From Zeugodacus cucurbitae (Eukaryota; Arthropoda; Insecta; Diptera; Tephritidae): a stretch of DNA of 64,000 bases. The DNA lies in the NCBI RefSeq assembly GCF_028554725.1, contig NC_071668.1, positions 496,001 through 560,000 of the forward strand, given 5' to 3'. The translations under genes and the position numbers were made by a program. Shown piece by piece: positions 24,601-39,000 of this stretch. How positions within the stretch are numbered: position 1 is the first letter of the stretch; every line of letters starts with the position of its first letter. Under the pieces are notes generated by a model that worked only from the letters and a program-made list of their open reading frames with translations, was not told where the DNA came from and made no database searches.

Positions 24601-27600
24601 AGGGTGTGGTTCGTTTTGTAGGTGTGTGCGTGCGTGTATGCACTGCCATCTGTGGTGGTGCGGCATGAGTAGAGATTGTGGTAAGTTGAGGTTTCCATGC
24701 AAAGTGCAGCGGTGAAAGGTAGGAGATGCAATACCCAGAGAAATGTAGGCCAAACTATGAGTAAACAACCGCACCAGGCGGAACTCCTATACACTCCCAT
24801 CAAGCATCCAAAACCGAAAGTACAAAAAGTAACTCTTAACACTCTTGTATACCAATCTAGATACCATTGTACAAAATAACGAAAACAACATTTACAACAA
24901 CAACAACAGGTTCACCTGTGTGCCGTTGGTTACATCAACAAGCGGGGATATACTCGTCTATATGTAGGATGTGTGCATAACCTGCATAAATCTATCGATT
25001 CATATATCTTACATATATCTTTTTTGGTAGAATTCTGACGAAACCGAGGTATAGTATCCAAGAAGGATCATTTGATATAACTAGCTTCGCATTGCCTAGA
25101 AATATGACCATAATTAGGATAACGAACGAACTTACATTAATTACCAACTTCAATTGATCAACGTAAAGCTCTCAGTTGAATCTTAGTTTAATGAACCATT
25201 CCGCAAAAAGTATTCATAGAAAGGTCACTAGTTTCACTTCTGTGTACTACTACAACACTTCGAATAGCAATTTCGGATATCTCTGCTGGGTATGTGTAAA
25301 TCTCTTATATGTATATGTGACATGTGAAATAGTTGAATCTGGGCCAGTGGATTGAGTGGAAACAACATAAGAGGACACGAAGGGCATGGCAGAACGTAAG
25401 CAATCACAAGTAAACTCGGTATTTTCATCTGCGGCTTTACAACTTAATAGTAATATCGACAATAGCTAACCATATGTATATTTTGAATGTTTTTCTCTCA
25501 ATGCTGAGCCTCCAAAATATACCCCACAATGAATCGGCATTATGTTCGTAAAAGTTCTAGTTTGTGCATTGATCACGAGGGTATTGAACCCTATTTACGA
25601 AATGTCTTGACCTGATGGGGAACATGCTTCTTTACTAAGAAGAATTAAAAACTCAAATGGAATTTATAATTATAGTACTATGTTAATTTAATCGCTCGAA
25701 TTCCTCAAACCAAGTGAACGCGATTAATTTTATCAAGTAATATAATCAAAATATAGTCTCACCTCGTACATGATCAAGGTTTTACTATTTAATTTCTTCA
25801 CTCAAATTTTAAAACGATCAACACTGTGATACAATCTGGTTATAATCGTCAATGGCCAACTAGTCTTGATGCCAATTGGCAATGGCAGTAAAATATAGCC
25901 AACAACAACAAGAGTGGTTGTTTCGACTGTTTCTGAGGAAACCGCAGCGGACCCTACCTTTAAAAATCACAACACAATGGACGAGCACCTTATGCACTTT
26001 AAGGTGGCCTTGTGTCGAGTGGAGAAAAATGCTATAATAAAACCATGCAAACATGTGCGCATATGTAGCATGTTTGTGTCACAATGTAGGTAGCCAACGC
26101 GATATTCTTATTGCACTACGATACAGTCGAGTTGTCGCGGCTCTCTACATCAATACATGTGAGTACAATGCAAGTGCAGCAACGAGCAACACAACCAGCA
26201 CAAATCAGGCGGCGAGACCACCAAACTCTACAACAAAACCAGTCGACACTTGTGCGACGCAGGTGGGTGGGCCAGCGCTCATAGCTGCAGCGGATATCAG
26301 TTTTTCACAATCATTGCAAGTAGAAGCGGGCCATCGAGTGCTCGTGCAAGTGGCGACGGATCAACGGAGCTACGCTCGCTTCAGCGGGCGAATTACTCGT
26401 ATGCGAATAAGTACACTTGGGCACCTTGAACGTGTTGCAAATTTTAATTTAAGCACATGGCATTTGAAACGGATTGTTTTGTCTTTGCCATTCCCGTGGT
26501 TGCTGCATTTTGCTGACCGATTAATGTTACAATGTATGCGATTGCGATTTTATTCGTCTACTTTTACATACTGTTGTCATCCCAGTTCTGTTTTCATTCA
26601 CTTACGAGTATATCGTTACTCCACGTGAATGCAGCGAATTTGAGCAGATACAGAAGTTGGGTTCAACAGACTTTTCGAACGTCGGCGAGCTCATCAGACG
26701 ACACAACTACAGCACACACACACACACATCTATGGAAACATTTGTATATGTACAACCAATAATTTAGTCGGCTGATACGTCGTTTCGTCATTCGCACTTT
26801 GACTGTACTTTCCACACTGCACCCCCATCTATTTTTATAGCACACTGACATTTGCTTGTAAAGAGATTATCTGGAACTCATCGCATCGTATTGGCACCTA
26901 TCTAGATCTTTAGTAGACCCATGCATATGGATATTATATTTTTATTTATACCCTTAAACAGAACAAATGATTCATAAAATAATGTATGAAGGCATTCTGA
27001 GAAGATCGATGGAAAATTCTATAAGCTTAGTTTTCGCCCGACCATGATTTAAACCAAAAAAAATAGTTATTGGGATGAAAAAACAATAATTGACTTTGTA
27101 TTGTAACAAATGCATATCTAGAGTTTTATTAAATCTTCAACTGAGTCCACCAAAAGCTAAAAGCTTTCTCTCAGTTAGCCCTCTTAAAGCTCCCTAGTCC
27201 TAGTTCAGCACAAAAACGAACCGTGAGAGGCGCATTTAAACTTTGTAATCCACGTTGACTTTGACTTCAAAAGCCTAAAGAAGCATGCAACCAATTTGTT
27301 TATTACACAAAGCGACAAACAGCGTTGCGTGCCACTTTATGCCGGCGATTGTATGGCTTTGACAATTCGGTGAGCGAGCCAGCCAAAGCGATGTTGTCTC
27401 AAAACCACGCTGCGTGGCTCGCTTTGTAGAAAGCGCGATAAATATAAAAATCTGTTTGAAAAACTGGTGTAAACACCGAATTTTAGGAAGCAACGTTAGG
27501 CAATTGAGCAATGGCTCACTTGTTGTTGGTGTTGTTGGTGCCTTCTAAACTGCTGCCACAAAGACGTCAAAGAGTCAATGCATACAAAACGAACCAAACA

Positions 27601-28081
27601 AATAAACTACAACAACAAAACACAAAACACATTCACAACCAAAAGTGAAGCTTGAAAAAGTGCAACAAAGGTACGAGTTCCAGCTTCTTTGATGACAAAG
27701 CTGAGCCATGAATGAGACGGTTGGTCTCTTTTTTGCTGGCGTTTCGACGCAAACATTTGCAGAATAAGCGCTCAGTTAACCCTCTACCAGTTTGGCACGA
27801 AGTTTTTCACAAGTCATATGTCTGAATGTGCATCTATGTATATGTACAGAAATACTTCAAGTCTCGCCTCCATGTATTGAGCTGCCCCTGTAGAATAAAG
27901 GTTGCCATCGCAGCGAAGCTTAGGTCCTTTGGAGTGAACATTCATTTGCATCTACTATATACGATACCGTAATCAATATATCATAAGGCTCTTTCGATCA
28001 TATCAACCGCCGACAGACCTTTATAAATTACAGTGGTAGGTTAAATGCTAATTTTACTTATTTGTTTCAGCTGCTGCCTCG

Positions 28082-28098
28082 GCGCATGAGTCATGCGC
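28082..28098. promoter_or_regulatory. 17-bp palindrome centred on an AP-1/CNC site
   Basis: The sequence GCGCATGAGTCATGCGC is palindromic except for its central base and contains ATGAGTCAT, the optimal AP-1-type core, with matching GCGC arms. It sits at the start of a GC-richer island. Function is inference. Confidence 0.35.
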
Positions 28099-31000
28099 TA
28101 AAATTAGGGGTAAAATTCGACTGTGGCGACAACTCAAAAGATGCATATTTTGCAGAGAAACCGAATAATTGCAATTAGTAAGGCGAGCGTCTGTTAGCAA
28201 CTGGCAGCAGCGCAGAGCACATCAATTCCCGTGCAAACGTGTACTAAACGACGCGAGCAACGCACAAAGAGCGCTGCAGACAACAGTGACACCATCGGTT
28301 GAGGCTATATTAAAATAAAGAGTAAAATGCGAAAACAAAAACAAAATTGAAACAGAAACAGAAACCAAAAGAACGGTAGTCGCTGTCAACAAAGCATGTT
28401 TGCAATTAATGTCCACAATTTATTTTGGTCGCAAACGTAGAAGGGATGAGCCACCGAAGCACAGCAGCACTCAGCAAACAGTAGCGAAATGTAGGCAAAG
28501 CCGAACCGTCACATGTGCAATAGCAAGAACGGCGAAATTGCGAACGATGATGCGGTCTCCACCTGCTGCTGACATTTCCCCCTACGACAGCGCAACATCT
28601 ATAAAGCAACCAGAGAATTCTGCAAATGTTTCTTTTTTAATTGAGCTAAAAATCAGAAATACAAGTAAAACATCTTGTCGTTGGTGGTTGTTATTGTGCT
28701 GAAATGTAAGAGTAGACAACTGATAAATCATAGCGAATACGCACAACACCGACGACCATCGCAGACAAGCGTCTTGAATGCTTGTCTGCTCTCTGTTCGC
28801 TTCTCGTTCGGTCGGTGAAGGATTGGATCCTGGACATGGCAAAATCAAAAATTGCACTTACAATTACTACTTTCATAATGTTAAATCACTAATATCAGTA
28901 ATATTCGCCAAATAAATACACATATACATTTCCCTGATATTGCAGTCATATACTGGATATAAAATGTTAAATTCGTTAACAAATTATTCAATAAAAATGT
29001 TATTCCGGGATCGCTCGATACAGCAGCATCAGAGCCCATTGATTTGCTTCATCGCCTTTCATGTCTACTAAATAACACACCATATTCCAGAAAACAATGT
29101 TGAATACTATATGTTCATTATTATTGTATATTTAAACAGTATTAATTATGTTGCAACTCAGTAGACAGCTTAAGCTCAATGTCCCTACACAAATGCTTAC
29201 ATAGACCTAACCTACGACAATCAAAAATTAATTGAGGATAGGAAAAGCAGCTTGTGGCGAACATAAAATTACATGCGCATACAATGTATGTATGTCATCG
29301 TACATATGCGCATGTGTCGCCATAAACGCGTGCGACTTATATTTATGCGCCTAATTCGCATGCAGCGCACACACTTCCCGCCTCGCATACACAACTCGAT
29401 CGAAATGAACGACAAAGTCCGCCAACAGTAAAGAAAGCAAACACTTTGGTGGTAAAAGAAAAGCCGAACACGATGAACCGACCGCCGACTTTAATGCGGT
29501 GTCAAGTTGCAGTCGCAATTGCGTTTAAATTGTGCGTACAAGTAAAGTTCATTTGGACCCCGCAGTGAAACATCAAAGTAGGCGGCAAAAATACTGGTTT
29601 ACAACTATAAATTCCCGCCTGAAATCAAACTAGTCAGAGAACAATTCGTTTAGAACTAGACTTTTTGAAAATGTAGTAGTCTACAAAGCGGGACTTAGAC
29701 TTATAATGTATGAATATATATAGAACAAGCAAAAGGGTAAATGCAACTGTGCGGTCAACTACATGGCATAGGTGGAGAAACAATAAATGTTGCTGCATTC
29801 ATGTAAAGTATATAGCCGACATATGTACTGAGGTATTGATATATGTGCATATGTATAAAAAATACAAACAACTGCGAACCTACCGCAATTGAATTTGCAA
29901 ATGATGGCTCAGCCTATACGCTAGCCCTCTAAGCTTGCGCTTGATCGCAGCACATCGGACAGGCGGCAACAATGTCAAAAACGAAATAAGAAAGAAGGAA
30001 AGACAGAGGAAAACGTCAACTACAATGTCTACATTTAAAATTATGGTTTGCCGCCTTAATTTGACTGACTGACGCTGACTGAATCCCAACACACAAACGT
30101 CTTAAAGAGAAGTCGGGTTAGATGAAGAGCAACTCCCAATGGAACATCTGAACGTGCTGGGCAGACAGACAGCAGAGGCAGCGGAGAGTGCTGCCAACGT
30201 CAATAAACATTATAGCGATAGGCAATGCGCGATTTTATTCTGGGGGTGTGTAACACCAACGGCCGCCAGGTCCCGCCGGCGTATGATTGCCTTGTCGGCT
30301 GTCTGTCTGAACGACGGTCCTCACGCAATAAAAAAATGTCCATGACACCACCCCGGGCCACGTCCGTCCGTATTGACAACCGATGGTAGTTTGATTGTCG
30401 GGTGGACTCGGGTGCAGCGACGATCACACAACAAGAAGTGTGTTTCGTAAGCCAACGTCAACACTACAGCAACAGCAATAACACGACAGCAGCACATTAG
30501 TTGCTTGAGCTTGAGTATTCAGTATTCGTGTCGTTTGAGTATTCTTTCCTTATCTCTCACATTAATGTTGTTATTGTTCTGCTGTCATATCAGTATTGTT
30601 GTGCGCGGACAATGACCAGGCAATGACCTATCGCTTATTCGAGTATTATTAGCATTTCAACGCAACGCATGAAAACGATTAGCATTAACGTCACTTTTTG
30701 AGCTTTACCGCTTACCTGATTTCCCTTACCTGATTTCATACTACTTCTTTTCTCTGCGAATTTGTGGAACCCACTAACTGAAAGCGCTGATTAGACTTGG
30801 TCTAATAAACGCGGCCTACTCGACGATCACTTGACTGATCGTTTTACGACTTTCAAGGGTACCGAGTATATTGAGTTTTTACGGCTTTGTATTTGCCTAC
30901 AATACTTGTAAACCCCAATTCAACAAATATGCACATATGTCTTGATATGCAAAAAAAACCAGGTCAATAATCTCTAAATTATTAAACGGTCTATGACAGC

Positions 31001-31291
31001 CTCCGAGTGTTTCCGCAAATCACTTAATGGTTCTTCTTAATAAGTTGTATCTGTGACGGACGACCATTGATTGCAGTATTTATCCCGATGGGTAGCAAAA
31101 TGTCATCCACGACGATCGCCAATCTCTCAAAACTGATACATATATATACTATATGTACATATGTATGTATATGGTAAAATTTTTAAATCGTTTGCACGTG
31201 TTTGTTATTTATTTATTTCATGTTTTTTTCGGGAGGGTAATAAGCAATTTTCGCCATTTAAGTTAATTATTAAGCATATATATATATATTT

Positions 31292-31756
31292 TTATACTCT
31301 CGCAACAAAAGTTGCTAAGGTTGTTTGTAACACCTAAAACTAAAAGAGTTAGTTATAGAGTCATCTGCACCCTTAAAGCTGCCTTCTATTGCCAATTCAA
31401 GTGTTCGAGTTATGGAGAGCTTCGAGTTATAGAAGTTCCACTGTAACTCAATTTTGAATTCAATCTCATTCCTTCACTTTATAATATGTATATACATAAC
31501 GAACCCATGAAGATATTGTAATAAAACTTTACACAACTTTGATCAGTATCAGATCATAACTTGTGAAAAAAATTTAGAAATCGGACTATATCTTTTTCTT
31601 CTAATAGTGTGTCTCTGTACCAAAAATGGTTACAATAGGTTCATAACTTCCCCTAGCTCGTATATACCTAATTATGTTTTTTTTTTTCAAAAATAAAATG
31701 GGCTTAGTTCGGTAATAAAATGTTCGGTTGCACCCGAACTTAGCCTTTCCTTACTT
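31292..31756 (+). repeat. Interspersed repeat family A, short copy
   Basis: This copy begins TTATACTCTCGCAAC and includes the small inverted repeat GCAAC-AAAA-GTTGC. It shares the block TGTAACACCTAAAACTAAA with the copy at 54132-55358. It ends in a hairpin, TGTTCGGTTGCACCCGAAC, followed by TTAGCCTTTCCTTACTTG. Most of the interior of the long copy is missing, and a pogo-like fragment (31381-31443) is inserted or juxtaposed. Confidence 0.7.
31381..31443 (-). mobile_element. Pogo-like element fragment
   Basis: On the minus strand it starts TA|CAGTGGAACTTCTATAAC and runs into a TTGAATTGGCAATAGAAG block. The same order is seen at 52203-52345. Only one terminus is present. Confidence 0.65.
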
Positions 31757-32296
31757 GTTTTCTTTTGACGTTTTGACGTCCATGTAAATTAAAATGTAAA
31801 CAAATTTAGAGATTTGTGTGGAAATTCGTTAAATGTTAAATGGCGTCGCGAATGGCGTTAAGCAGATCGCTTAGACGATGATCCGAAGCTGTCCATGCGT
31901 CTGTAAGATGTCGCCTATGGGCTTAGTGTTGATGGTAGTCTCAGCACAAATCGCATAAGCACCTTTAAAGAGCTTTTGGGGACTAATACATGCATATTTA
32001 TATAGATATATAACAACACTTTACTATTATTACCTATGTATGTATGTATCCATGAATACTCAAATGCATATGCGACAGCCAACAATTGTTGCGTCGTCTT
32101 TTTAACTGGGCTCTGCTCGAGTGGAGTGTTATTTATTTGCATACGCAATGTGTTTAATTGACGACAGCAACCGTTTATCTTCTCCACAATAATTTCACGA
32201 TTACAGGTGTTTGTCTGAATGTGTGTATGTGCGTTTGTACGTGGTTTATATGGCCAAGCGAATAAGCGCTCTTATCACCTCTTCTAATTGCTTGTG
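31757..32296. other. Gene-free stretch
   Basis: AT-rich DNA between two mobile elements. I see no gene in it. Confidence 0.5.
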
Positions 32297-32300
32297 TTAA

Positions 32301-33004
32301 GGGGCTATACCAGTGTGACATTTTCAAAAATTTTTTTTGTTTTTATTTTTTGCTTATTCGATAGTTTATACTTTTAAAAATATCCTGTGAAAGCGGTAAG
32401 ATCGTATCTTGCATAGTTTTTTAATGGTAGCGTTCTAAAAAGCGACCGCCCACAGATATAAGCAGCTATAGTCGAAACTTTAAACGCGTTTTTCTCGAAA
32501 CGACATTTCTCAATATTGCTGACATCATAACTCAACGAAAAATTTACCGATCGACTTCGAATTTAAACTGAGTATTCTTGAATATATTTACTATACAACG
32601 ACCTACGATCTTTTTGATTGGTTGAAAATTGTCAATTTGGCATGTAAAAGACGACCATTTTTTACCTAAAAAAACCAAATTTTTTTCAGAACTACGCCAT
32701 TTTGTCAATTTTTTATATTTTTTTAAATCGTAGGTCTTAACTTTAATATCCTTTTCGAATTTTTTTGTTTCAGCAACTCATTCGGGCGGAATCATGTCAG
32801 CAGTTAGTGAACTTTTTTTGGCACTTCCGAAGATGGCATATGAGTCCGTTATTTTTCAATATTTTTGTTAAAAAAAAAATTGAAATGTAGCTGAAAATAT
32901 ACCTTATTATGTGCAAAAAACTTCGAAACAATCGATCGAATACTTTCGTAAAAAAAAATCACGAAATTCATCTAATTTTTCATAGGTTACACTGGTATAG
33001 CCCC
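32301..33004. mobile_element. piggyBac-like MITE with TTAA target duplication
   Basis: The left terminus is GGGGCTATACCAGTGTGAC and the right terminus, reverse-complemented, is GGGGCTATACCAGTGTAAC, matching at 18 of 19 positions. TTAA flanks both ends exactly (32297-32300 and 33005-33008), the hallmark of piggyBac-type insertion. The 704-bp interior is AT-rich and holds no transposase. The well-matched ends suggest fairly recent insertion or slow decay. Confidence 0.88.
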
Positions 33005-33008
33005 TTAA

Positions 33009-36000
33009 TGCATATCTTTATGAATGTGTCTGAGTGTATTCATGTAGATATTTTGTTAATAAATACATACATACGTACATATACCTGTTTTTGATGAAGT
33101 GGTAAAATTGCACTTTGGCAATTCCGTCTCAGAATCTCAACGCTAAGTACAACTGTATATGTATATAAACAATTTTTGGGTAAATATTAAATTTCAAACA
33201 AGCACCTGTCAAAAGAAAAGAAAACCACAACCTCACCTAAACACCTCCGCACACACTGTACTTTTATTCTATCAACAGAAAGTATTTCTTAAAATTGTCA
33301 TTATGAATGAAATTAAATAAAATCGAGTATTCTACAAGTTTGGTAAGGTAAACAATTAAATGATTAAATGCAAAATTCACACAACAAATCTGAGCGCAGG
33401 TATCAATAACCTTCGGTTCGGCCCGACGAGCCAAAATTAAATTCCTTCGAAATTATTCATGCACAATTAAAAGCTCGCAAAATATCGAAACAGCAGAGCA
33501 TAAAATAGGAACGGACACAGGAGGTTTATACAGTGGTGGTCGCTGAAATGGCCCTGCGTAGGCGTGGTGATAATTTCAGAGCCAAATGGTTAATCAGTGA
33601 ATGGTTTCTCATAATTTTGAAGAATATCAACTGCACTGCATATATGAAAGTGTGTATAGAACGAAGGTTCTTTTATGTATGTTTCTATTATACATACAAA
33701 TGAATAGGTTTGTATAAAAACATAATTTTCATCAATGGCAAAAACATACAAGTTAAACCAAAAAAGAGAATCATTAAATTAAAATAAAACATAACACACA
33801 TAACCGTTGACAAGTGTGTCTAGCCAAAATCTAATAGAAATATATAGAATATAGACAATGAAAGAATAGTTAAGCACTGAAATGTGCAAAAAGAGTGAAT
33901 TCTTGGAACTAGTCCAGCTGTCAAGCAAAAAATTAAGCACCAAGCATTAAAGCAAAGAAAATAACGGAATAATGCACACAAAATTTGCACACCTCATAAC
34001 ACACGGACCACTTAGAGAATCTTTTAGCGGACGAAATGCCGCTGCCAAAATGTTTGCACACTCAGTAAAGTTCTTTCTAATGCTCTATGAGAATAGCTCA
34101 TTTTTTGGAGCGGTTCTCAAACATTATTTGAAATCTCAATACTAATTCACTAGTTTCGAAAACTAGCTTAAAAGTGACGAGTCATATAAAATTTACATTT
34201 AAGAAAGTCAACAATCCACACAACAAAACAAAATGTGTTAAGTAAATTGTGTTGGTGTATGTACGATGGTATATATGTATGTATGTATTTACATGAATTG
34301 AGTTGGTTGCTTGCTCTGCTCTGCTTATCGCATTCGATGGCGACAAATAAGAAAACACGCATTATGTACTGGAGCTCTTTTCGTTAACTTTTGTGGATGC
34401 CGAAAGTTTCGATATTTCGCTCATTAGCAATTATTATATATTTTCACAACGCTGGTCTCTATGGCTCCGCTCTCAATTGGGTAGGCACATGTCGACGTTT
34501 GTGTTACTTTTACCAGTTACCAGTACGAATTTCAACAGTTAAACACAACAGCAACACTAACTAATAAATTGATAAGAGAAAAAGACCCGAATGTGGCAGA
34601 GCAATCGAAAAAGCAAACGAAAATAACCTGAGATAAAAACAATAACAGTTGCCAGCACATCGATAAATAATTACATAAGTATGTACACGTTTATGTATGT
34701 ATGTACAGTTAAATAATACATCAACTCAAGAAGTATGATGGTAAATAATTTAGCTTAAGTTGTTTTCTTTCTGGAATTAGTTTAATTCTTAAATGAATAG
34801 CATGTGTTGTTTGAGATCATTTGAAAATTCCTTATGTATTTATGGCATACTTAAACCTACATACATTTAGGGAATGTCAGAGACCGATTTTTCATGGCAG
34901 TTTCCACGATAGTCGGGTCTACGTAATCGGAACAGTCCTAGATTTTTATCCGGCCAACTATTGTTGAACACTGCAAGTTCAGACAGACTGGTAGACGCAT
35001 TACCCAATATATATTTCGATGATATTACTTCAAATATGCAACATGTTGCAAGCGTGAAAAAAGTGAATTTCCGTGATTGTTCACAACATCAACATCAGTA
35101 AAACTGCGAGCACAGCAAACATATGAAGTTCCAGTAATCCGGAACGAGGAGCGTAAAGCTACTTAAGGGTTCATAAGTATTGTGATTGCATGTACGCATT
35201 GGTATGTATGTATGTATGCACATGCAGTAATAATGCAGTTTCGGGATGGAAGAAGGGTTCACAATAAAAACGCGCAGTTGCTATGACAACCAACCATCAA
35301 CCCGCCGTGGTCACCAGGAATCTGGGGGGAGACAATAGAGGTGGAAGCACCTACTGGCAAAACTTTTCAGCGCGCACGAAGAACACGTTTCGCAACGAAA
35401 GGGTAGCGAAAGCCAACTCGAAAGAAGTAAATAAGTGGCAGACGTTGCAGAAGGATGGAACCCAGTTTGTGAGTTCGCACTGCAGGGCATGTCCTAACGA
35501 AGGAGTCTTTAACCTTTCAAGGATTTTCAAGCTCACACCTCACACTTAAACTCGTATGTATATATGTACTTTCATATATTCCCGTACAAAATATCTATGT
35601 GTAGAAGTGCGCATAAGTACGATATAGATGCAATATGTTGGATATATGTACATATGTAAAAATGTGTGTGCGCACTTCAGCAGATCGTAAAATTCACATG
35701 AGCTTCAACTGCGAATGAGTTGAGTGGCAATGAGAGTGTATTGTGTAAGTACGAAGTTGACTAGTAAAATGTGCAGAAGAAAGGGTTTGCTGCCCTAATA
35801 ATTCCGTACGTTCGTCCATATCGAGAAATCGGCCATTGTGCGAATTTAAAAAAAAAAAACAACTTACGAGTACTGGAATAGTATATGTATAATGTAGTGG
35901 TAGACATAATTTATCAACATGGTCAGAACTATCCAAGACATACATACATATACATATATACATATGTATGAAGATATGTCTGTATGAATAAATATCAGTA

Positions 36001-39000
36001 ATATAATAAATGAAATATTTATATACACATATATATTTTAATACTGGGCTCTGAATTAAATTGATGATTTAGTTATGTGTTCCACATTTTTCCTTCATTT
36101 ATTGTCGGTAAATCATTTACAAATATGTAATTAAAAGTGAACGACCAGACATAAGAAATCATAAACCACGAACAGAATCGAACTTAAGAGCCTTTTGCAA
36201 ATTTCAGATTAATTTCCTATAAAAACAATATTTCTTGTACTCAATAGGCTGACCAATGAATCATCGTGAAAGGTTCGTGAAATTTCGCGCAGTTCATTGT
36301 CTCATATAGGATATTCATGGATGTAATGTTGAAATATTTTTATTAACTCATGACTTATCCTTTGAAGAGGGATTGACAAAGAATCAAATATTCTAAAGTA
36401 TAATTATTGCGTTTGGTAAAATCTAGCAACAATCTTAAAGATATCATGAAGTACATACATATGTATGTATGTATGTGGGCTAACTTGCCGCTTAGGGGAA
36501 AAGCAGTAGTCATAAAAGAAAACTCTTATGTTTTCCAAAAGCGAAGGAGATCAGCCCAAAGGGTTACAAATTAAAAATGCATATCAAAGGATCTTATTTA
36601 AAACATCTACTTCTTGAACTGATTAGAAGGGGATTGTCGAGTAACATATACGAACCCATGTTTGCCTGCTCTAAGCAGCCCTTCATGCAAGTCGAACGTC
36701 ATCTTGTTCTAGTATATGCGAATGTGCATTCATATTCTTATGTAGTAAATAGTAAAAAGCTCAGCCGTTAGCAGTATGTCGCATCGCTCAAGGGTGAGAT
36801 AAACCATCTCAGATGAATTAAGATAAAAGAAAGAGAAGCTACGCACTTTCGTCAATATTTGCATCAGGCGTAATTATAATATGGCCATCAAAGGGGTGTA
36901 CTGCACCGACACTCACACACTCAAACGCACACATGCAAACAAACACAGATGTACACATGAAATGCTCAACTGACTTCTCGCACAATTGCAGAAAAATATA
37001 ACTTTTACAAAAAAGGGTGGAATTATTATATGTATATCTTTTGATTCCGAGATGGGTGCAATTACAGCAAAAGAAAAACATATTGTTAACACTTGGCAAC
37101 CTTTTACACTAGAACACTCTAGTAGTCCTATTAGCATCTAAACTTTACCAATTAGATGATAGTTGATTTGTGTGACGCACAGGCAAAATCCGACGGTGTG
37201 AAAGGAAATATAATAGATGGTGCAAAGTTAAAGGGAACCGTCAAAGGACATTTAGTAAATAATTAAAACATTTACACGAGTACACACATGCATCCACAAC
37301 TCACATATGCTCCATTACATTTCTTCGTAGCTCGTCGTGTGACTCATTAGAAAGCAGTTCCCAAGTCTCTTGCAGTCAGTATTACCATATTGAAAATCAC
37401 TGCCAACTATTGTCATAGGCCTTTGAATGTGCCAACCATGAATCGGTTCAAAGTGGGCGGAGACAAAAAATATGAAATTATTGAAAGTATCAAAAATAAG
37501 AAAGGCAACATTCACACGTACAAGCACGCGGATGTGGCGTTGAATTAAAAAATATAAAGAAAATAAGCAATATACCCTACTGAAATACATATTTTATACG
37601 CCAAAACAAAACGAGACAACACGTTCAACGTCAAATGTAGCAAAGAGAAAACAAAACAAACCAAACGCGCCTCACAAATGAAACGAACAAAATAATCGCC
37701 ACAAATGTGCAAATATGTGTGTGAGTGAGCTCGATCAGCCGAAATACATTTTTAGCGAATACTTGGTTTCCCGAAATTATTAGATACTTTGTAACGGCAA
37801 TATTTGCGATTTTGTGTAAATTCGAATAAGATAGGGGTGTGTACTTGGGAGGAGCGCTTCCTGTAAGCCAGCAATACAGAGGTTTTTATCCTTTTCACGT
37901 TGAGAGCGATCAGTTGTCGAGCATGTGCTCCACTTGGTGGAAATTGCAGCGCCGCCTCTCCGCCCACCAACTGTGTGAGTTGAAGGCAGCAACAACAACG
38001 CCACAACAACAATTGTGAATTGAAAACAAAAGCGCCGCTGACGTTCGGTTGACGTTTGTTTGATGGAATGCAGTTGTGCATGTACACACCAAGCTAAACG
38101 CCAACACACCACCACGCCAACCAGCAAACACTCAAGCTTACGAGTATACAATTGGCAACAGTATGTATTTTTTGAATTTTTTGTTGTACTAATGGCGATG
38201 TTATTAATATTGCTATTCACTTTACTAACTGTTGACTGCAACCGCCAACAATTTTTACAGCCACTACGAGTACTGCCTCATTCGCTGCCATTTTATTCAT
38301 GCCATGCCATAATTCTATGGCGCACTGAAGCGCAAAAACAACAAACGAACAACGAAGCTAGAGCGGCAACTAATACTCACAGCACAACACAGTGGCTGAG
38401 TAGCTTAGGAATTTATCTAAACACCAGTAGCAATTGTAATATTAGACGCACTAGCAGCCGCCGTCTGTATGGAACGCTGAACTGCCATTGTCGACAATGT
38501 GTGTGCATCACCATCATCATTAGCTGAATAATAATCGCTCAGCGGCCGTTGTGAGGGAACTATTGCGGCCATCTATATGAGGTACTTATGCACCCAGCGA
38601 CCAGCGGCCAGCGACCGACCGCTGCAGTCGCCATGCCTTTCACTGATCCGTGCATTTTACTGATTATCATGTTTCGTCTTATTACTGCAAAGGCTGCATT
38701 CCGGCGCATTCAGCATTCAGCCCGCTGGCGTGCTAGCGTGCCAGCAAGTCTGCGTGCGAAAGTCATACAGTCCCTAGACATACAAACATGCATATATACT
38801 CATATGTATATATGAACCACTGTTACTTTTATTTATCAGTCTCCGCTAAATAGCGACTTTTTGTTGTTGCAATGCTGTATGTTATTGCCAACGATTAGTT
38901 GCATTGTTGTTGTCGCTTGAGATGCAGTAAGAATGCGAAATGTCAAGTTTCAGCTTACAACAGCTACTTGCAGCCAGTCAACCGAGCGGTTGTAATAATT

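Larger units (their letters stand above)
21051..31291. other. Gene-free stretch with a GC-rich island near 21.1-21.8 kb
   Basis: I see no supported gene. The GC-richer island at 21.1-21.75 kb keeps frames open on both strands and ends in a G-run. Other islands lie at about 26050-26600, 28070-28850 and 30120-30450. It also has a palindromic AP-1-type site (28082-28098), a CA repeat near 26706-26727 and scattered TACATATG tracts. Confidence 0.5.

Noticed and set aside
30714..30735. Two tandem CAG|GTAAG motifs on the minus strand
   Set aside because: They resemble ratchet sites but the preceding sequence is purine-rich, so they are weak 3' splice sites; probably a chance 13-bp duplication.
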